This document shows, piece by piece, positions 47,458 through 60,610 of a stretch of 64,000 bases of DNA (the first letter of the stretch is position 1; each line of letters opens with the position of its first letter). This DNA comes from Paratinospora sagittata (Eukaryota; Streptophyta; Magnoliopsida; Ranunculales; Menispermaceae), in the NCBI GenBank assembly GCA_035771175.1, contig CM069600.1:1455501-1519500 (forward strand). Direction: 5' to 3'. The translations under genes and the position numbers were made by a program. The notes beneath the pieces are model-generated. The model was not told where the DNA came from and searched no databases. It worked only from the letters and a program-made list of their open reading frames with translations.

Positions 47458-48920
47458 GTTGTTAAGGAGGCTTGATGGATGGTAAAAAAAGCTTCCTATC
47501 TAAAGGGGGCAAACTCACATTAATTAGATCAGTCTTGGATGCATTGCCTACTTATTTTCTTTTTGTATTCCGTCTACCAAGATTGATAGTGGCATTACTG
47601 GAAAAGATGATTTGGGATTTTCTGTGGAAAGGGGAGGAGAAGGAGAAGGGCTCTCATCTAGTGGCATAAAATGTTGTTCAACAGAAAGTTGAGCAAGAGG
47701 GGTTGGCGATTGGGAACATCTCGGCAAGGAATAAAGCATTGATTGGTAAGTGGTTTTGGAGGTTTCCTTCAGAGCAAGATCAGTTGTGGGGTAGGGTGAT
47801 TCACAACAGACATGGATTACAATACAATATGAGGGATGCTGGGCTCGCCACTAGAGCAACCAGTAGGAGTCCATGGAAATTCATTGCCTCTGTCCAATCC
47901 ATTTTTCTCCCATTGGTTTAGTTCAAACTTGGGAAAGGGAATAGGATCCTTTTTTGGGAGGATGTGTGGTGTGGAACCTCAACTTTTCATCAGCTTTATC
48001 CACACCTCTATCGATTAGCTTCTCTTCATAACAAATCTGTTGTTGAGTTTACTAGAATGGCGAGTAATGGGGTGAGGACTGTTACATCATGGGACTTACA
48101 CTTAGGAAGGAATATCACGGTGAGGGAAGAAAGGGAGTTGGTATCTCTCGTTAGTATATTGGAGGGTTGTCAATTATCGGAAGGGGAGGATAGAATGTGA
48201 TAGAATGTGTTGGCCTTGGGACCTGTCTGGGATGTTTACCACCAAACCCTTTTATGATACAACCCTTAATGACCCTTATGTGCCCTCATTTCACCACCAT
48301 CATGTCATATGGAAAGCTCAAGTGCCTTCGAAAGTCAAATTTTTGGGTTGGGTGGCTGGACATGGTAAATTAAATTCTAGTGATATACTGCAGCGAAGGT
48401 TTCCATACATGTATCTTTCGCCACAATGGTGTTATCTATGTCGACAACATATGGAATCAGTAGCCCATATCAGTTGCCAGTGTTCATTTGTGCAAGACAG
48501 CAGGAGTTATGGAGAAGATAGTGTATTCATTTCCCAATTATGGACGGTTTGGAAGATAGTGGAACAAACTCCATTAATATTTTCCCTTTCTTAGATAATG
48601 TCTATCCGTTATGGAGAGGTCATTGGCATGTGGTTTGCTTAGCGGTACTATGGTCCATTTGGAAAGAGCGAAACAAAAGGGTGTTTGATGGGCTAGAGAA
48701 ATCAGCGGCTGCTGTTTGGGAGAGTTCTCATTTGATAGCTTAGCACAAAACAAGTTGGCTAAGGGTTATTACCTTAATGAATGTATTAGGGGATGGGGAA
48801 ATATTGTAGGGCCCTAAGTAATGGGGAATTCCCCATCTGGACAATACATTTTGTATAAATCATTTTTGTCTCATTGATTATATATATACATACTTCTTAG
48901 TTTCTTTTCATAAAAAAGAA
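46501..48920 (+). mobile_element. LINE D: 5'-truncated L1 element
   Basis: This 2420-bp copy starts inside reverse transcriptase and ends after an A-rich 3' end. It is flanked by a 13-bp duplication AAAAATACACATT (46488-46500 and 48921-48933). Coding content runs from the reverse transcriptase through the zinc finger to the usual end (GWGNIVGP, stop near 48817). The orientation is sense relative to the MAP kinase gene. Confidence 0.93.
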
Positions 48921-50291
48921 AAAAATACACATTACCTGAAAAAAATAGGAAAAGTACCTTGATGCTGCCCCTTTCTATGTTGGTTACCTGGGTTCTACTT
49001 TGCTGTCTCAATATTGATTTCATTAAAACAAAAAAATGGAAACATACATTGTTGCTACCCCTCTCTATGACTCTCTCCTTCTCTCTTTCTAAATTGCTTT
49101 CCATTGTTTTTTGCAATCTTTAGTAACTACTGTATTACTTGTTTGTTGACATAACTTATAAGCAAGGTTTTAAAACTCATGAGATGTAATCAATGCTATT
49201 TTCAATTGTGAGGTAACTCAGGAAAGACATAAGCTTCAAATTTTTATGAAATAATACATGAGAATATTTAAAAAAATTTGAAAAGCAAATATCATTAATA
49301 AATAGAGTAACATGACATTGTAGCAAGAAACATTAAACCTAATGGAAAAATGAACTTATTAAGAGTTGCGGTATCTCTGACCGATAATTGTGTCTACCCT
49401 TTATGGCAATTAGACTTAGAAAACCTCAAAGAACATGTGAGACCACTGCTAGGCTTTCTATGCTTTGAGGGTGCAAAATAAGCGTGTGAACTGAAGAAGA
49501 CAGTGTTATGAGATAAACTAGTCATTGAGGGCCTGATTTGGTAGATATATATGTGTTCATTAACATGAATACCACCAGAATCAAGCTGATCACATTATTC
49601 ATTCAACAGGGAAAAAAAGGGAAAAGAAAACCAACTAGTTTGTTTTTGGTGTTTTTTATAGACTTATATAATTGTGGTAATACGTAATGATAGCCAAAAT
49701 AAACAGTTTGAGAGGACACTAAGTAAATAATTCCTTTTTTTTTTGCAAAGAAAGAAACAAAAGTATATATATAAAAGAAAAAAAAACTCGTAAACTCGTA
49801 CGGACACACTTTCCTCATCCTCGAATACTCTTGAATTTTTCTCATCCTTTATATTAATTATTTTCTTGATGAGACTAGAATTATTGGCTACAAGCCAAGT
49901 GGCATTCCTATTGCTCACAATCCCAAATTGGGGGATAGTGAATATGGGTATCTAGGTTATGCAGTAATTCTATTATTTTTTTTTTCTTTTTATTTTAGCG
50001 GTATCTAGGTTTCTTGGAGTACTCAACTAGTTCCTTCATGTATGTGTGAAAGCTGTGTTATGCTGTTGCTGTCATTGACTAGATTGAATATATCATATTC
50101 TTACTTGACAAAAGAAAGAAAGAAAAAAACATATTCTTCAATTAGTACCTACATCCATATGCTTAGATGATGATTGCAGAATTCTTATATCCTTAATGGT
50201 AATCTTGGGAAAAGGTCTTCTTTGCAATAAAATGGGTGATCTTAAAAAGTTGCCAGAGAAAGTGAAAATTAAAAAGTGTTAATACCTAATA

Positions 50292-50584
50292 TTGTTCATT
50301 TATTTGTTAAGTTTCTACTCTTGATTCATGAAATTAGAATATGTTCTCATAATGTTGTTAATAATTTTTATTATAACTGAAGCAATTAATATATCGAGTT
50401 TGTGTCTTGAGTGCTTGACATTGTTATGTGTGATAAGGTTGCATTTTATTTGTTAAGTTTCTACTCTTGATTTACGAAATTAGAATATGTTCTCATAATG
50501 TTGTTAATAATTTTTATTATAACTGAAGCAATTGATATATCAAGTTTGTGTCTTGAGTGCTTGCCATTGTTATGTGTGATAAGG
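50292..50584. repeat. Tandem duplication, two copies of about 146 bp
   Basis: GTTTCTACTCTTGAT starts both copies (50311 and 50457) and GTTATGTGTGATAAGGT ends both. Copies differ at a handful of bases. It lies in MAP kinase intron 3. Confidence 0.93.
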
Positions 50585-51265
50585 TAAACATTCATAAAAA
50601 TAATTCAAGTTTGTTTATATTTCATGTTTCTCTATTTATTAATGATATTTGATCTTTTCAAATTATTATTAAATTTTTTGTATTCTTTTTATGACAATGT
50701 GCGGCTTACGTGTCTCATACCGCATCAAGGCTTATACCTCACCTTACAAAGGAAAATCGTCTTGATTATGCCTTCCGAATTTTAAAACCTTGTGAATAGG
50801 TGGTGGTAATACTGTTATTATTTGATTATTTCTCAAGTATCTATGTATGACATCAAATATAAATAAAAGGTGTATACTATATGTGAAAGATGTTTCTCTC
50901 ATAAATTCTTCTCCAACGTTTCTTCTTTTCCTTTTCTTCTTCTCATGTTCTTGTTCCTCGGTTAATATATCAACCCTAATCCTCAAGATGCTCTTTGGAA
51001 CTGAAAATTTGACTGTGGTATGCTGTGATAAATGATAATATCACGTGTCATTATATTTTAGTCTTTATATTGCCATCATAGTTCTTATTATCTAAACACT
51101 TGAACAGTGATTTGAACTGGTATGACTACTATAGTCAAAGATTCTGATTGTGTTTGCATATTTATCTTTGTTGTGTACTTCGATGGTCATCTTTTAATAT
51201 ACTTCCTCTTTTAGCTTTCTCCATTTTCTTTTGAATCATCAACAACTCTCTTTGACTTAAAGTAA

Positions 51266-52727
<1,462 letters not shown>

Positions 52728-52908
52728 TTGATTGGGACACCATCAGAGGATGATTTGGGATTTGTGAATGAAAATGCTAGGAGATATCTTACGCAACTTC
52801 CTCGTCACCATCGGCAATCATTTACTGAAAAGTTTCCTCATGTCCACCCTGAAGCTATTGATCTTGTTGAAAAGATGCTGACATTTGATCCAAGACAAAG
52901 GATTACTG
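52728..52908 (+). CDS. MPK6: MAP kinase gene, exon 5
   Basis: The acceptor TTACAG ends at 52727. The exon encodes LIGTPSEDDLGFVNENARRY, QLPRHHRQSFTEKFPHVHPE and IDLVEKMLTFDPRQRIT, then one base before the donor GTGAGG at 52909. The conserved next exon should continue with a short residue string and the ALAHPYL wording followed by the common-docking segment. I could not find it up to 64000, so the gene continues past the window. Confidence 0.93.
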
Positions 52909-54092
52909 GTGAGGTTTTTCTTGTTATATCTTGATTTCATGTTTAAAGTATTTATACCATGCCTAAATGAGTTGCATGATCCATTGGTATTCCTAACTGG
53001 TCTTCTGCTTTAGAAATTCTTATGCTTAGCCATTGAACTTTATAGATAAGAGTAACTGCTAGATGTCGAATATTACTTCCTAGTTTATTAACTCTGTTAC
53101 CTTGGTATTGCAAATGAAAAACTAATTGAAACACATTTTTGTGATTTTTCGTTGGAGGCATTTTTTCTTTTTCTAATTCAATTTGAGTTTTTCAAAATTT
53201 ATTCATTTATTTTATTTTAATTTTTTACTTAGCCTTGCTTGTAAATTGAAATTGTTTATAGAATGATTTCTTTGATTGCGGAAATATGTCAAATTTCCAA
53301 AACCTATTATAAATTGGTAGTACTTCAACGTTTGACGATATGTAGAAAATCTTAACATAAAAAACTCAGTAAATGATATAATGAGGTCTGAGATCAAATG
53401 TAATAACTTGTTTTGCTTCCATAAAAGTTATTTGGAGCAGTGAAACAAGATTTCATCACATTGCCTTAGTGCAATGGTAAAATTCTTTGGTCAACTTTCA
53501 TGAGGATGTCTCTTTGAGTCTTGAAGCCAGCTGCATTGCACAAATATGTGATAGTTTAAGAGCATACCCAATGTAGATCCTCCCACGACCTGTATTGGCA
53601 TGACCAGTAATAAGGTCATGACCTGTTTCTGGTTCAAGATCCATAGCGACCATATGTGCTATATAGATCATTACTTTTGTTAGGAAGGCATAGAAACACA
53701 AATCAATTATGAGTGTGAACCCAAGCAAAAGGCTAACTAGCACCAGCCATGATACTCTAGAATGAACAATAGACTAGATTGGAGATTTTACTAATGTGAA
53801 TAGCTAGAATGTCTAGAAAGGTCACATCTCACAAGAAATCTTTTTTTTTTTGAAAAGAAACTAAAAAGTATTGTATTATAATTAGAAAAATGTACAATAT
53901 ACAGTGGTAATTCGGCTAGAGAACAAGAAGCCCTCCAAGCCGCTCAACCATTTACAACGCTATCCCAACTTCTCATCCAATCATTTACAGAAAACCCCTT
54001 TGACAGTTTGCAATTTACATCTCACAAGAAATCTCATTATTAGAGAATAACTAAACATGTGTCATAGTTTGAGATTCCATTGAACAATCTTA
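52909..54092. other. Intron 5 of the MAP kinase gene, left part; no exon recognised
   Basis: AT-rich sequence in which the last kinase exon is not seen. It contains the short L1 copy at 53842-54016. Confidence 0.6.
53842..54016 (-). mobile_element. Short 5'-truncated L1 copy (175 bp)
   Basis: A T-run (minus-strand poly(A)) followed by AAAAGAAACTAAAAAGTATT resembles the 3' end of LINE E. The flanks carry an exact 18-bp duplication ACATCTCACAAGAAATCT (53824-53841 and 54017-54034). Confidence 0.88.
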
Positions 54093-54299
54093 GGCTATTT
54101 TTGGTGCGTGATTCAAAAATAAGGACACAATTTGGAAATAGAAAATTTAGAAAACGATTTTTTTTCTTTTTCTAAAAACATCCCATTTTATTAAAAAGTT
54201 GAAAAAAGTTGTTTTTAGATTCATGCAATTAAACGTACTTTTTTTGTTTTCAAATTTTTGAATCCAAGAATAGTATCGAATTACAAATCAAACAGGGCC
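54093..54299. mobile_element. Tourist-like MITE, 207 bp
   Basis: The terminal repeats are GGCTATTTTTGGTGCGTGATTC and, inverted, GGCCCTGTTTGATTTGTAATTC (similar, not identical), with a TTA duplication at 54090-54092 and 54300-54302. Confidence 0.6.
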
Positions 54300-54314
54300 T
54301 TAGCATCTCCCTAT

Positions 54315-54428
54315 TAGGGGTGTAAACAGTTCGGGTTGGGTCGGGTTGGCCCAAAAAGTCTTTGCTTGTGGCTTTTGTGGTGTTTTTGGCAAGTCTGTTC
54401 ATGGTGGTGGTTGTCGAAGCAAAACGGG
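54315..54428 (+). other. hAT-type end next to a signal-peptide-like exon remnant
   Basis: TAGGGGTGTAAACAGTTCGG followed by a GGGTCGGGTTGGCCC stretch looks like a hAT terminal sequence. Directly after it, 54358-54426 reads SLLVAFVVFLASLFMVVVVE then AKR, a hydrophobic signal-like stretch ending at a good donor (CGG|GTAAGT). No upstream ATG and no partner exon were found. Confidence 0.3.
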
Positions 54429-54609
54429 TAAGTGTAAAACTTAGAGATCGTCACAGAATTATAAATTTACAGAAGCCTCAGAGATTTTTTTTTTTTTTTT
54501 CTTGGTGATTATGATGATGATGGTGATGAATCAGTGGGAATTATATGTGAATTAATTTGTTCTCATTCGAATCTTGTTGAAAGCCCAGCTTGGTTAATCC
54601 AAAACTCTG

Positions 54610-54901
54610 TTATCATCCTTTAAGTTTTTCTTCTTCTTCCTCTTCTTTTTTTTTTCTTTTTAAAAGAAGCTAAGAAGTATTATATATATATATATATATA
54701 TAGAGGGAAAGAAACAAATTATACAAGACCAAGAAAAAATAAAACTTTAGCTCACCCCCTACTCAGATACAAAATTGCCCCAGACCCTAAGCCAATCACC
54801 CAACCCATAACCTTTAGATAAATTGCTATTCGCAATCCAAATAGAGGCTAGAAGACGAGAGAACTCCTAAACGTTATCATCCTCTTAGTTTTTCTTCTTC
54901 T

Positions 54902-54950
<49 letters not shown>

Positions 54951-55142
54951 AACTAAGAAGTATTATATATAGATATAGAGGGAAAGAAACAAAGTGTACA
55001 AGACCAAGAAAAAATAAAACTCTAGCTCACCCCCCCTACTCAGATACAAAATTGCCCCAGACCCTAAGCCAATCACCCAACCCATAACCTTTAGATATAT
55101 TGCTATTCGCAATCCAAAAAGAGGCTAGAAGACGAGAGAACT
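54610..55142. repeat. Tandem duplication of the LINE E 3' end, two copies of about 266 bp
   Basis: Units start GTTATCATCCT at 54610 and 54876. Each contains a TTCTTCTTCTTCCTC run, a poly(T) tract (39 T at 54907-54945 in the second), CTAAGAAGTATTATATAT and GCCAATCACCCAACCCATAA. The first unit ends where GTTA is shared with the original LINE sequence (AAACGTTAGC), suggesting duplication at 4-bp microhomology. Confidence 0.85.
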
Positions 55143-56247
55143 CCCAAACGTTAGCAGTTGAGAAAACTCATCGTGAAAAATTCGTCTGGTACGCTCTTTC
55201 CATAAGGACCATAACACTGCCATACATACCACTTTCCAATGGTCATTCCATGAGGAATCAACACTGTTAAGAAAGGGGAAGATGTTTATACCATCCTCAT
55301 CAATCACATCATTACTCATAATAGCAAAGTGGAACCGCCACCTACTCCAAACCTCACTAGCAAAGGGGCAACGCCAACATATGTGAATCATAGACTCAAC
55401 CTCTTGCTTACACAAGTAACACCAATATGGGGACAAACACATATAAGGGAACCTCTTTTGCAATTGGTCCCTAGTATTCATCCTCCCATGAGAAGCTTTT
55501 CATCCCAAAAATTTAACCTTTGATGACACTTTAGCTTTCCAGATATGGTTATGATTAGGGAAAGGAATGATAGAAGGCTCAGTGAGAATGGATGAATGGA
55601 ATGATTTGGTTGTGAACAACCTAGAGGAATCCTAGGGCCAAGAGATTCTATCACTAACCCCAGACAAATGGCATTCATCAAACAATCCTACTAAAGACAA
55701 AACATCACCCGACCCTTGGGGAGATGTTCCTTCCCAAATGTAAGTCCCAGGACAATATGGGATCCGTTGGATTTCTGACAAAATCCATAACAGGTCTATT
55801 GTGGAATGTAGAGCGACGATAAAGGTTAGGAAAAAGTGTTTGGAAGGAATTGCTCCCGCACCATTAGTCCTCCTAGAACCGAATCAAATCCTCCCTTCCC
55901 AGTTTAAGCCTAACCAAAGGAGAGAAAACAGGATACATAGAAGAAATGAATTTCCTTGGACTTTTAAAAGTGGCTCGATTAGCTATCCCAACATCCCTTT
56001 GGTTATCCTGGAGTCCATGCCTGCTAATGACAACCTTCCCCCATAAGTGGTCCCTCTCCCGTGGAAATCGCCATAACCATTTCCCAACCAGTGCCTTGTT
56101 TCTAAGTACTATGTTTCCAATACCCTTGCTCGAGCTTCCTTTGAACAATGCTCCATGCCACACGATGAGAACCATATGCTTTATCATCGTTGTCCCATAG
56201 AAAGTCCCTCATCAACTTCTCTATGCAACTTGCCACCTTCACTGGAT
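54907..56247 (-). mobile_element. LINE E: 5'-truncated L1 element
   Basis: On the minus strand it runs from a 5' break near 56247 (KVATCIEKLMRDFLW) through GIGNIVLRNKALVGKWLWRF and the zinc finger (YWCYLCKQEVESMIHICWRC, near 55400) to VCMAVLWSLWKER and a 3' UTR ending in poly(A). The open parts are 55873-56187 and 55125-55481, separated by frameshifts and stops. It is close in wording to LINEs A and D. No clear target duplication was found. Confidence 0.88.
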
Positions 56248-56344
56248 GTTTGGTTCTTGTTCTTGTTCTTGTCTTTACTTTTTGGGTGGAGTTCTTGTTG
56301 TTGTATATTATTATTCATTTTCTGTTGAGATTTTTGGGATTATT

Positions 56345-56700
56345 TTTTTTTATTTTTTATTTTTACTGGAAACGTAGAGATATTATATTAGTATAAAAAA
56401 GTAAAAGCATTGGGATGAGATATCCACAACGCATTACAGAGATTCCAAAATAGAAGACCAATTCAAAAGCCACCCCTCAAAACCATAACCCATGGACTGT
56501 TTGCCACTACTCACCCAAGACGCAAAAAAGGGAGAGGCTTTTCTTCCACACCTGATGAGAAGAACAATAGACACCCCTGAATAGTCTATTGTTCCTCTCT
56601 GACCAAGCAGACCAAAGAACAACAAAAAGCACACAAACCCAAAGCTTTTTAGAAACACTCTTAACAGAAACAGGGGTGACGAAAGAAAAATCAATTTCTC
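56345..56700 (-). pseudogene. LINE F: 3'-terminal L1 fragment
   Basis: The minus-strand reading LWVCVLFVVLWSAWSERNNR and SSGKQSMGYGFEGWLLNW is the conserved end of L1 ORF2 (VLW..W.ERN.R.F, then G..L..W). A T-rich tract at 56345-56370 represents its poly(A). It is a separate, diverged copy next to LINE E. Confidence 0.8.
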
Positions 56701-57191
56701 TTTTCATTAATAGGATTTTTTTCCCTCTTTCTTTCTTAGTACTCTCATATGACCCTATTTGTTTTGGCAAGAAAAGAAAAAAAGAAAGATAAAAAGAAAA
56801 GAAGATGAAGCAATAATATTTGTATGTTTCATCTTTTTCCAATATTAAGATTTTTCCATAAATGTTTCCATTCAATTCCTTGTTGATGTTATCAAATCTT
56901 TGTATTTCACAATCTTTGCAACAAGATATGTTGATGAAATATATATATTTGTAACATTACATTATTATGTTGTATTATTTGCAATATGTGTTTCTTTTAA
57001 TTTTAAAAATATATTTTACAGGTTAAAAAATGTAAACCAATTAACCCAAACCTAACCAAACTGAATTGGTTTGGTTCGGTTTAAGAGGATATAATCGGTT
57101 CGGATTGGTTTACAAAAAGCCAATCCGATGCCCAACGGTTCGATTTGCGGTTTGGGGTCTGAACTGATCCAAATGGAACCGATGATAACCC
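56701..57191. other. AT-rich spacer ending in a hAT-type terminal sequence
   Basis: No gene is recognised. The last 170 bp contain repeated GGTTTGGTTCGGTTT-like wording and end GGAACCGATGATAACCCTA, as at the ends of plant hAT elements. It does not pair clearly with the end at 54315. Confidence 0.4.
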
Positions 57192-59094
57192 TACACGAAA
57201 GTCCTATTTAGGGTAATAATTAGGATTTTTTTTATACAAGCACATGAAGCCCAATTAGGCTACTAGTTAGAAATTAGGAAATTGTGTCTATAAGCACATG
57301 AAAGTCCTAGTTGGGTTGAAAATCATGAAGTTATTTATATAAACACATAAAACTCCGATTGGGAGAAAATTACGAATGTGTATTTATGAGCACACGATAG
57401 TCCCATTTAGGGTGAAAAATATGAATTTCTTATATAAGTCACACGAAAATCCCTTTTAGGCTGAACATTAGCAATTTGTTTACATAAGCACATGAAACTC
57501 CCATTCAGGGTAAAAATTTACAAATTTATGTATATAATGCACAAGAAGTACAATTTTGGGTAAATTTTATGAATTTCTTTATATATGTACACGATAGTCT
57601 CATTTTGGGTAAAAATTAGGCATTTGCTTATATAAACACATGAAAGTCCTACTTGGGGGGGAAAATATAAATTTCTTATATAAAGCACACATAAGTCCCA
57701 TTTAGGGTAATAATTAGGAATAAGTTTATACAAGCACCTAAAATCCCAATTAGGCTAAAAATTAGAAATTTGTGTATAAAAGCACATGAAAGTCCTAGTT
57801 GTGGTGAAAATCATGAAGTTATTTATATTAACACATAAAACTTCGATTGGGAGAAAATTACAAATTTGTATTTATGAGCACACGATAGTCTCATTTAGGT
57901 TAAAAATTATGAATTTCTTATATAAGTCACACAAAAGTCCCTTTTAAGCAAAGAATTAGGAATTTGTTTGTATAACAAAACGAAACTCCCATTCGGGGTA
58001 AAAAATTACGAATTTATGTATATAAGCACACGAAAGGACAATTTTGGGTAAAATTTATGAATTTCTTTATATCTGTACATGAAAATCTCATTTTGGGTAA
58101 AAATTAGGAATTTTCTATATAAGCACACAAAAGACCCACTTGGGGTGAAAAATATAAATTTCTTATATAAATCACAAGTCTTATTTAGGGTAATAATTTG
58201 GAATTCGTTTATATAAGCACATTAAGCCCAATTAAACTAAAAATTAGGATTTTGTGAATATAAGCACATGAAAGTCCTGGTTGGGGTGAAAATCATGAAG
58301 TTAATTATATAAACGCATAAAACTTCGATTGGGATATTACAAATTTGTGTATAAATGACATGATAGTCCCATGTAGGGTGAAAATTATGAATTTATGTAT
58401 ATAAGCAGACGAAAATTCTATTTTGTGTAAAAATTAGGAATTTCTTTATATATATACCTGATAGTCCCATTTTAGGTAAAAATTAGGAATTTGCATATAT
58501 AAGCACACGAAAGTCCCACTTGAGGTGAGAAATATAAATTTCTTATATAAAGCACACGTAAGTAAGGGTAATAATTTGGAATACGTTTATACAAGTACAT
58601 GAAAGCCCAATTAGGCTTAAAATTAGGAATTCGTGTATATATACGCACATGAATTTCCTAGTTAGGGTGAAAATCATGAAGTTATTTATATAAAAAAATA
58701 TAACTCCGATTGGAAGAAAATTACGAATTTGTGTATATGAGGACACGATAGTCCCAGTTAGGGTGAAAATTAACAATATTTTTATATAAGCTCACTTTTG
58801 TCCCACATGGGGTGCAAATTATGAATTTCTTATATAAGTTGCACGAAAGTCCCTTTTAGGCTAGAAATTATATAAGCACACGAAGCTCTCATTGCAAGTA
58901 AAATTTTACAAATTTATGTATATAAGCACAAGAAAATCCCATTTTGCGTAGAAATTAGGAAATTCTTTATATATGTACACGATAGTCTCATTTTAGGTAA
59001 AAATTAAGAATTTGCCTATATTGGCACACGAAAACTAGGAATACGTGTGTACTAGCACATGAAAGCCCAATTAGGTTAAAAATTAGAAATTTGT
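57192..59094. repeat. Higher-order tandem array, first block
   Basis: Subunits of about 48 bp follow the plan CACACGAAAGTCCCATTT, GGGTAAAAATTAGGAATTTG, TTTATATAAG. Ten subunit types (for example one with CCGATTGGGAGAAAATTACG, one with CCCAATTAGGCTAAAAATT, one with GTACAATTTTGGG) recur in fixed order, so that equivalent subunits lie at 57192, 57685 and 58167. The fourth higher-order unit is shortened to eight subunits. No coding frame is conserved. LINE G then interrupts the array. Confidence 0.93.
59084..59094. repeat. Target-site duplication of LINE G (left)
   Basis: TAGAAATTTGT is repeated at 60611-60621. Confidence 0.85.
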
Positions 59095-60610
59095 CTTGGA
59101 TTACCACTTGGGGGAAACCCCTTATCTAAATCATTTTGGGAGCCAATTATCAACACTATTTCGAGAAGATTAGACGGTTGGCGTAGAAGTTTCTAATCTA
59201 AAGGTGGAAGGTTAGCCCTTATTAAAAGTGTTCTGGAAGCATTAACTACTTATTTCCTTTCTATGTTCAAGATTCCGAACTTGGTGGCTTGGAGGATTGA
59301 GAGGATGATGAGGATCTTTCTATGGAAGGGAGATGACAAAGTTAGAGATGGAAGCTTGGTGAAGTGGGGTCTGGTGACTAGACGGATTGATCAGGGAGGG
59401 TTGGGGATTGGGAACTTGGTGTTAAGAAACAAAACTTTGGCGGGGAAATGGCTATGACGGTTCCTTATGGAAAAAAACTCCCTGTGGGCTACTGTTGTGT
59501 CGAGCCGTCATGGTACTCGACGGAACTCAAGAGATGCTAGTGTGTCTTCCACTGCTACCTATCGCAGCCCTTGGAAATTCTTTCATTCCCTTTACCCAAT
59601 CTTCTCTTCATTAGTGAGACTCAAAGTGGGTGACGGTTCCTCCTTCAAATTTTGGGAAGATTCTTGGTATGGTACATCTAAATTCTGTGACTTATTTCCA
59701 AATATTTATAGGCTTTCTTCCAAACATTACCATCCAATTTGTGATTTCTTGGTTCTTCGGGAGGGGGGTAATGGTGGTATTCCCTCTTGGTGTCTCCATC
59801 TTAGAAGGGAAACCTCTGAGAGTGTGCGTTCAGATGCATCCTCCCTCCTTGAGATCCTTGAGGGAGTTCACTTGTCAGATGTGAGTAATAGAGTTCACTG
59901 GCCCTTGGAATCTTTGGGAGAGTTTTCTTCTAAATCCTTCCTTCATCATGTGTGCTCTTCCTCTGCCTCCTTCTCTTCCCATATTTTGTTCCCTCCCAAC
60001 TTTATTTGGAAAGCTCATGTTACTTCAAAAGCCAAATTTTTGGGATGGACTATTGCTCATGATAGGTTAAATTGTGCGGATATTCTGCAACGACGGTTCA
60101 AGAATTGGACTCTATCTCCAAATTGGTGTTGTTTATGTAAAGTTAAGGGGGAATCTCGTCAACATCTTTTTGTTGATTGTGACTTTTCTAAAATGGTCTG
60201 GAAGAGATGGGAAGACTTCCTTCAATGGGGGTCTCTCTCCATCAACCCTGCACATTGGATCTTTCATGATGATTCAATTGTGTCAAGGCGTTTTAGGGAT
60301 TATTGGCGGGTGGTCGTATTTGCAGTTGTTTGGTCTATTTGGAAAGAAAAGAATTGTCGCATTTTTTATGATCATGAAAGGGATTCAGGGGCTGTTTGGG
60401 AAAATTTCCTTTTTTAGGCTTCTCTTGGGGTCAGTGCCAATAAGTTAGCTAGGAGTTTTCCCTTGGGGGAGTGGTTGAGAGGTTGGCAACTTATTTTACA
60501 GAGTTTTGATCTTTAACTTTAGGTCATATCCCAGGTGTATATCCATGTATAGTTTTTCACCATAGTTAATTAAATACAGTTTTCTTTTCTTGTCAAAATA
60601 AAAATAAAAA
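59095..60610 (+). mobile_element. LINE G: 5'-truncated L1 inserted in the satellite array
   Basis: The 1516-bp copy starts in the late reverse transcriptase region (GLPLGGNPLSKSFWEPI-like wording) and ends in an A-rich tail. It is flanked by an exact 11-bp duplication of array sequence. The coding frame from 59263 to the stop near 60417 is open except for one TGA (59455-59457). It includes RIDQGGLGIGNLVLRNKTLA, the zinc finger CCLCKVKGESRQHLFVDC and VVWSIWKEKN. It is the least damaged LINE coding sequence in the window. Confidence 0.93.

Noticed and set aside
53498..53743. Minus-strand frame containing DLEPETGHDLITGHANTGRG
   Set aside because: Looks faintly like a copia linker but no neighbouring copia motif supports it; lies in intron 5 of the kinase.
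57192..59094. TTTAGGG heptamers in the array, like the plant telomere repeat
   Set aside because: They occur once per subunit at most and alternate with TTTTGGG and TTAGGCT; no consecutive TTTAGGG units, so not an interstitial telomere.
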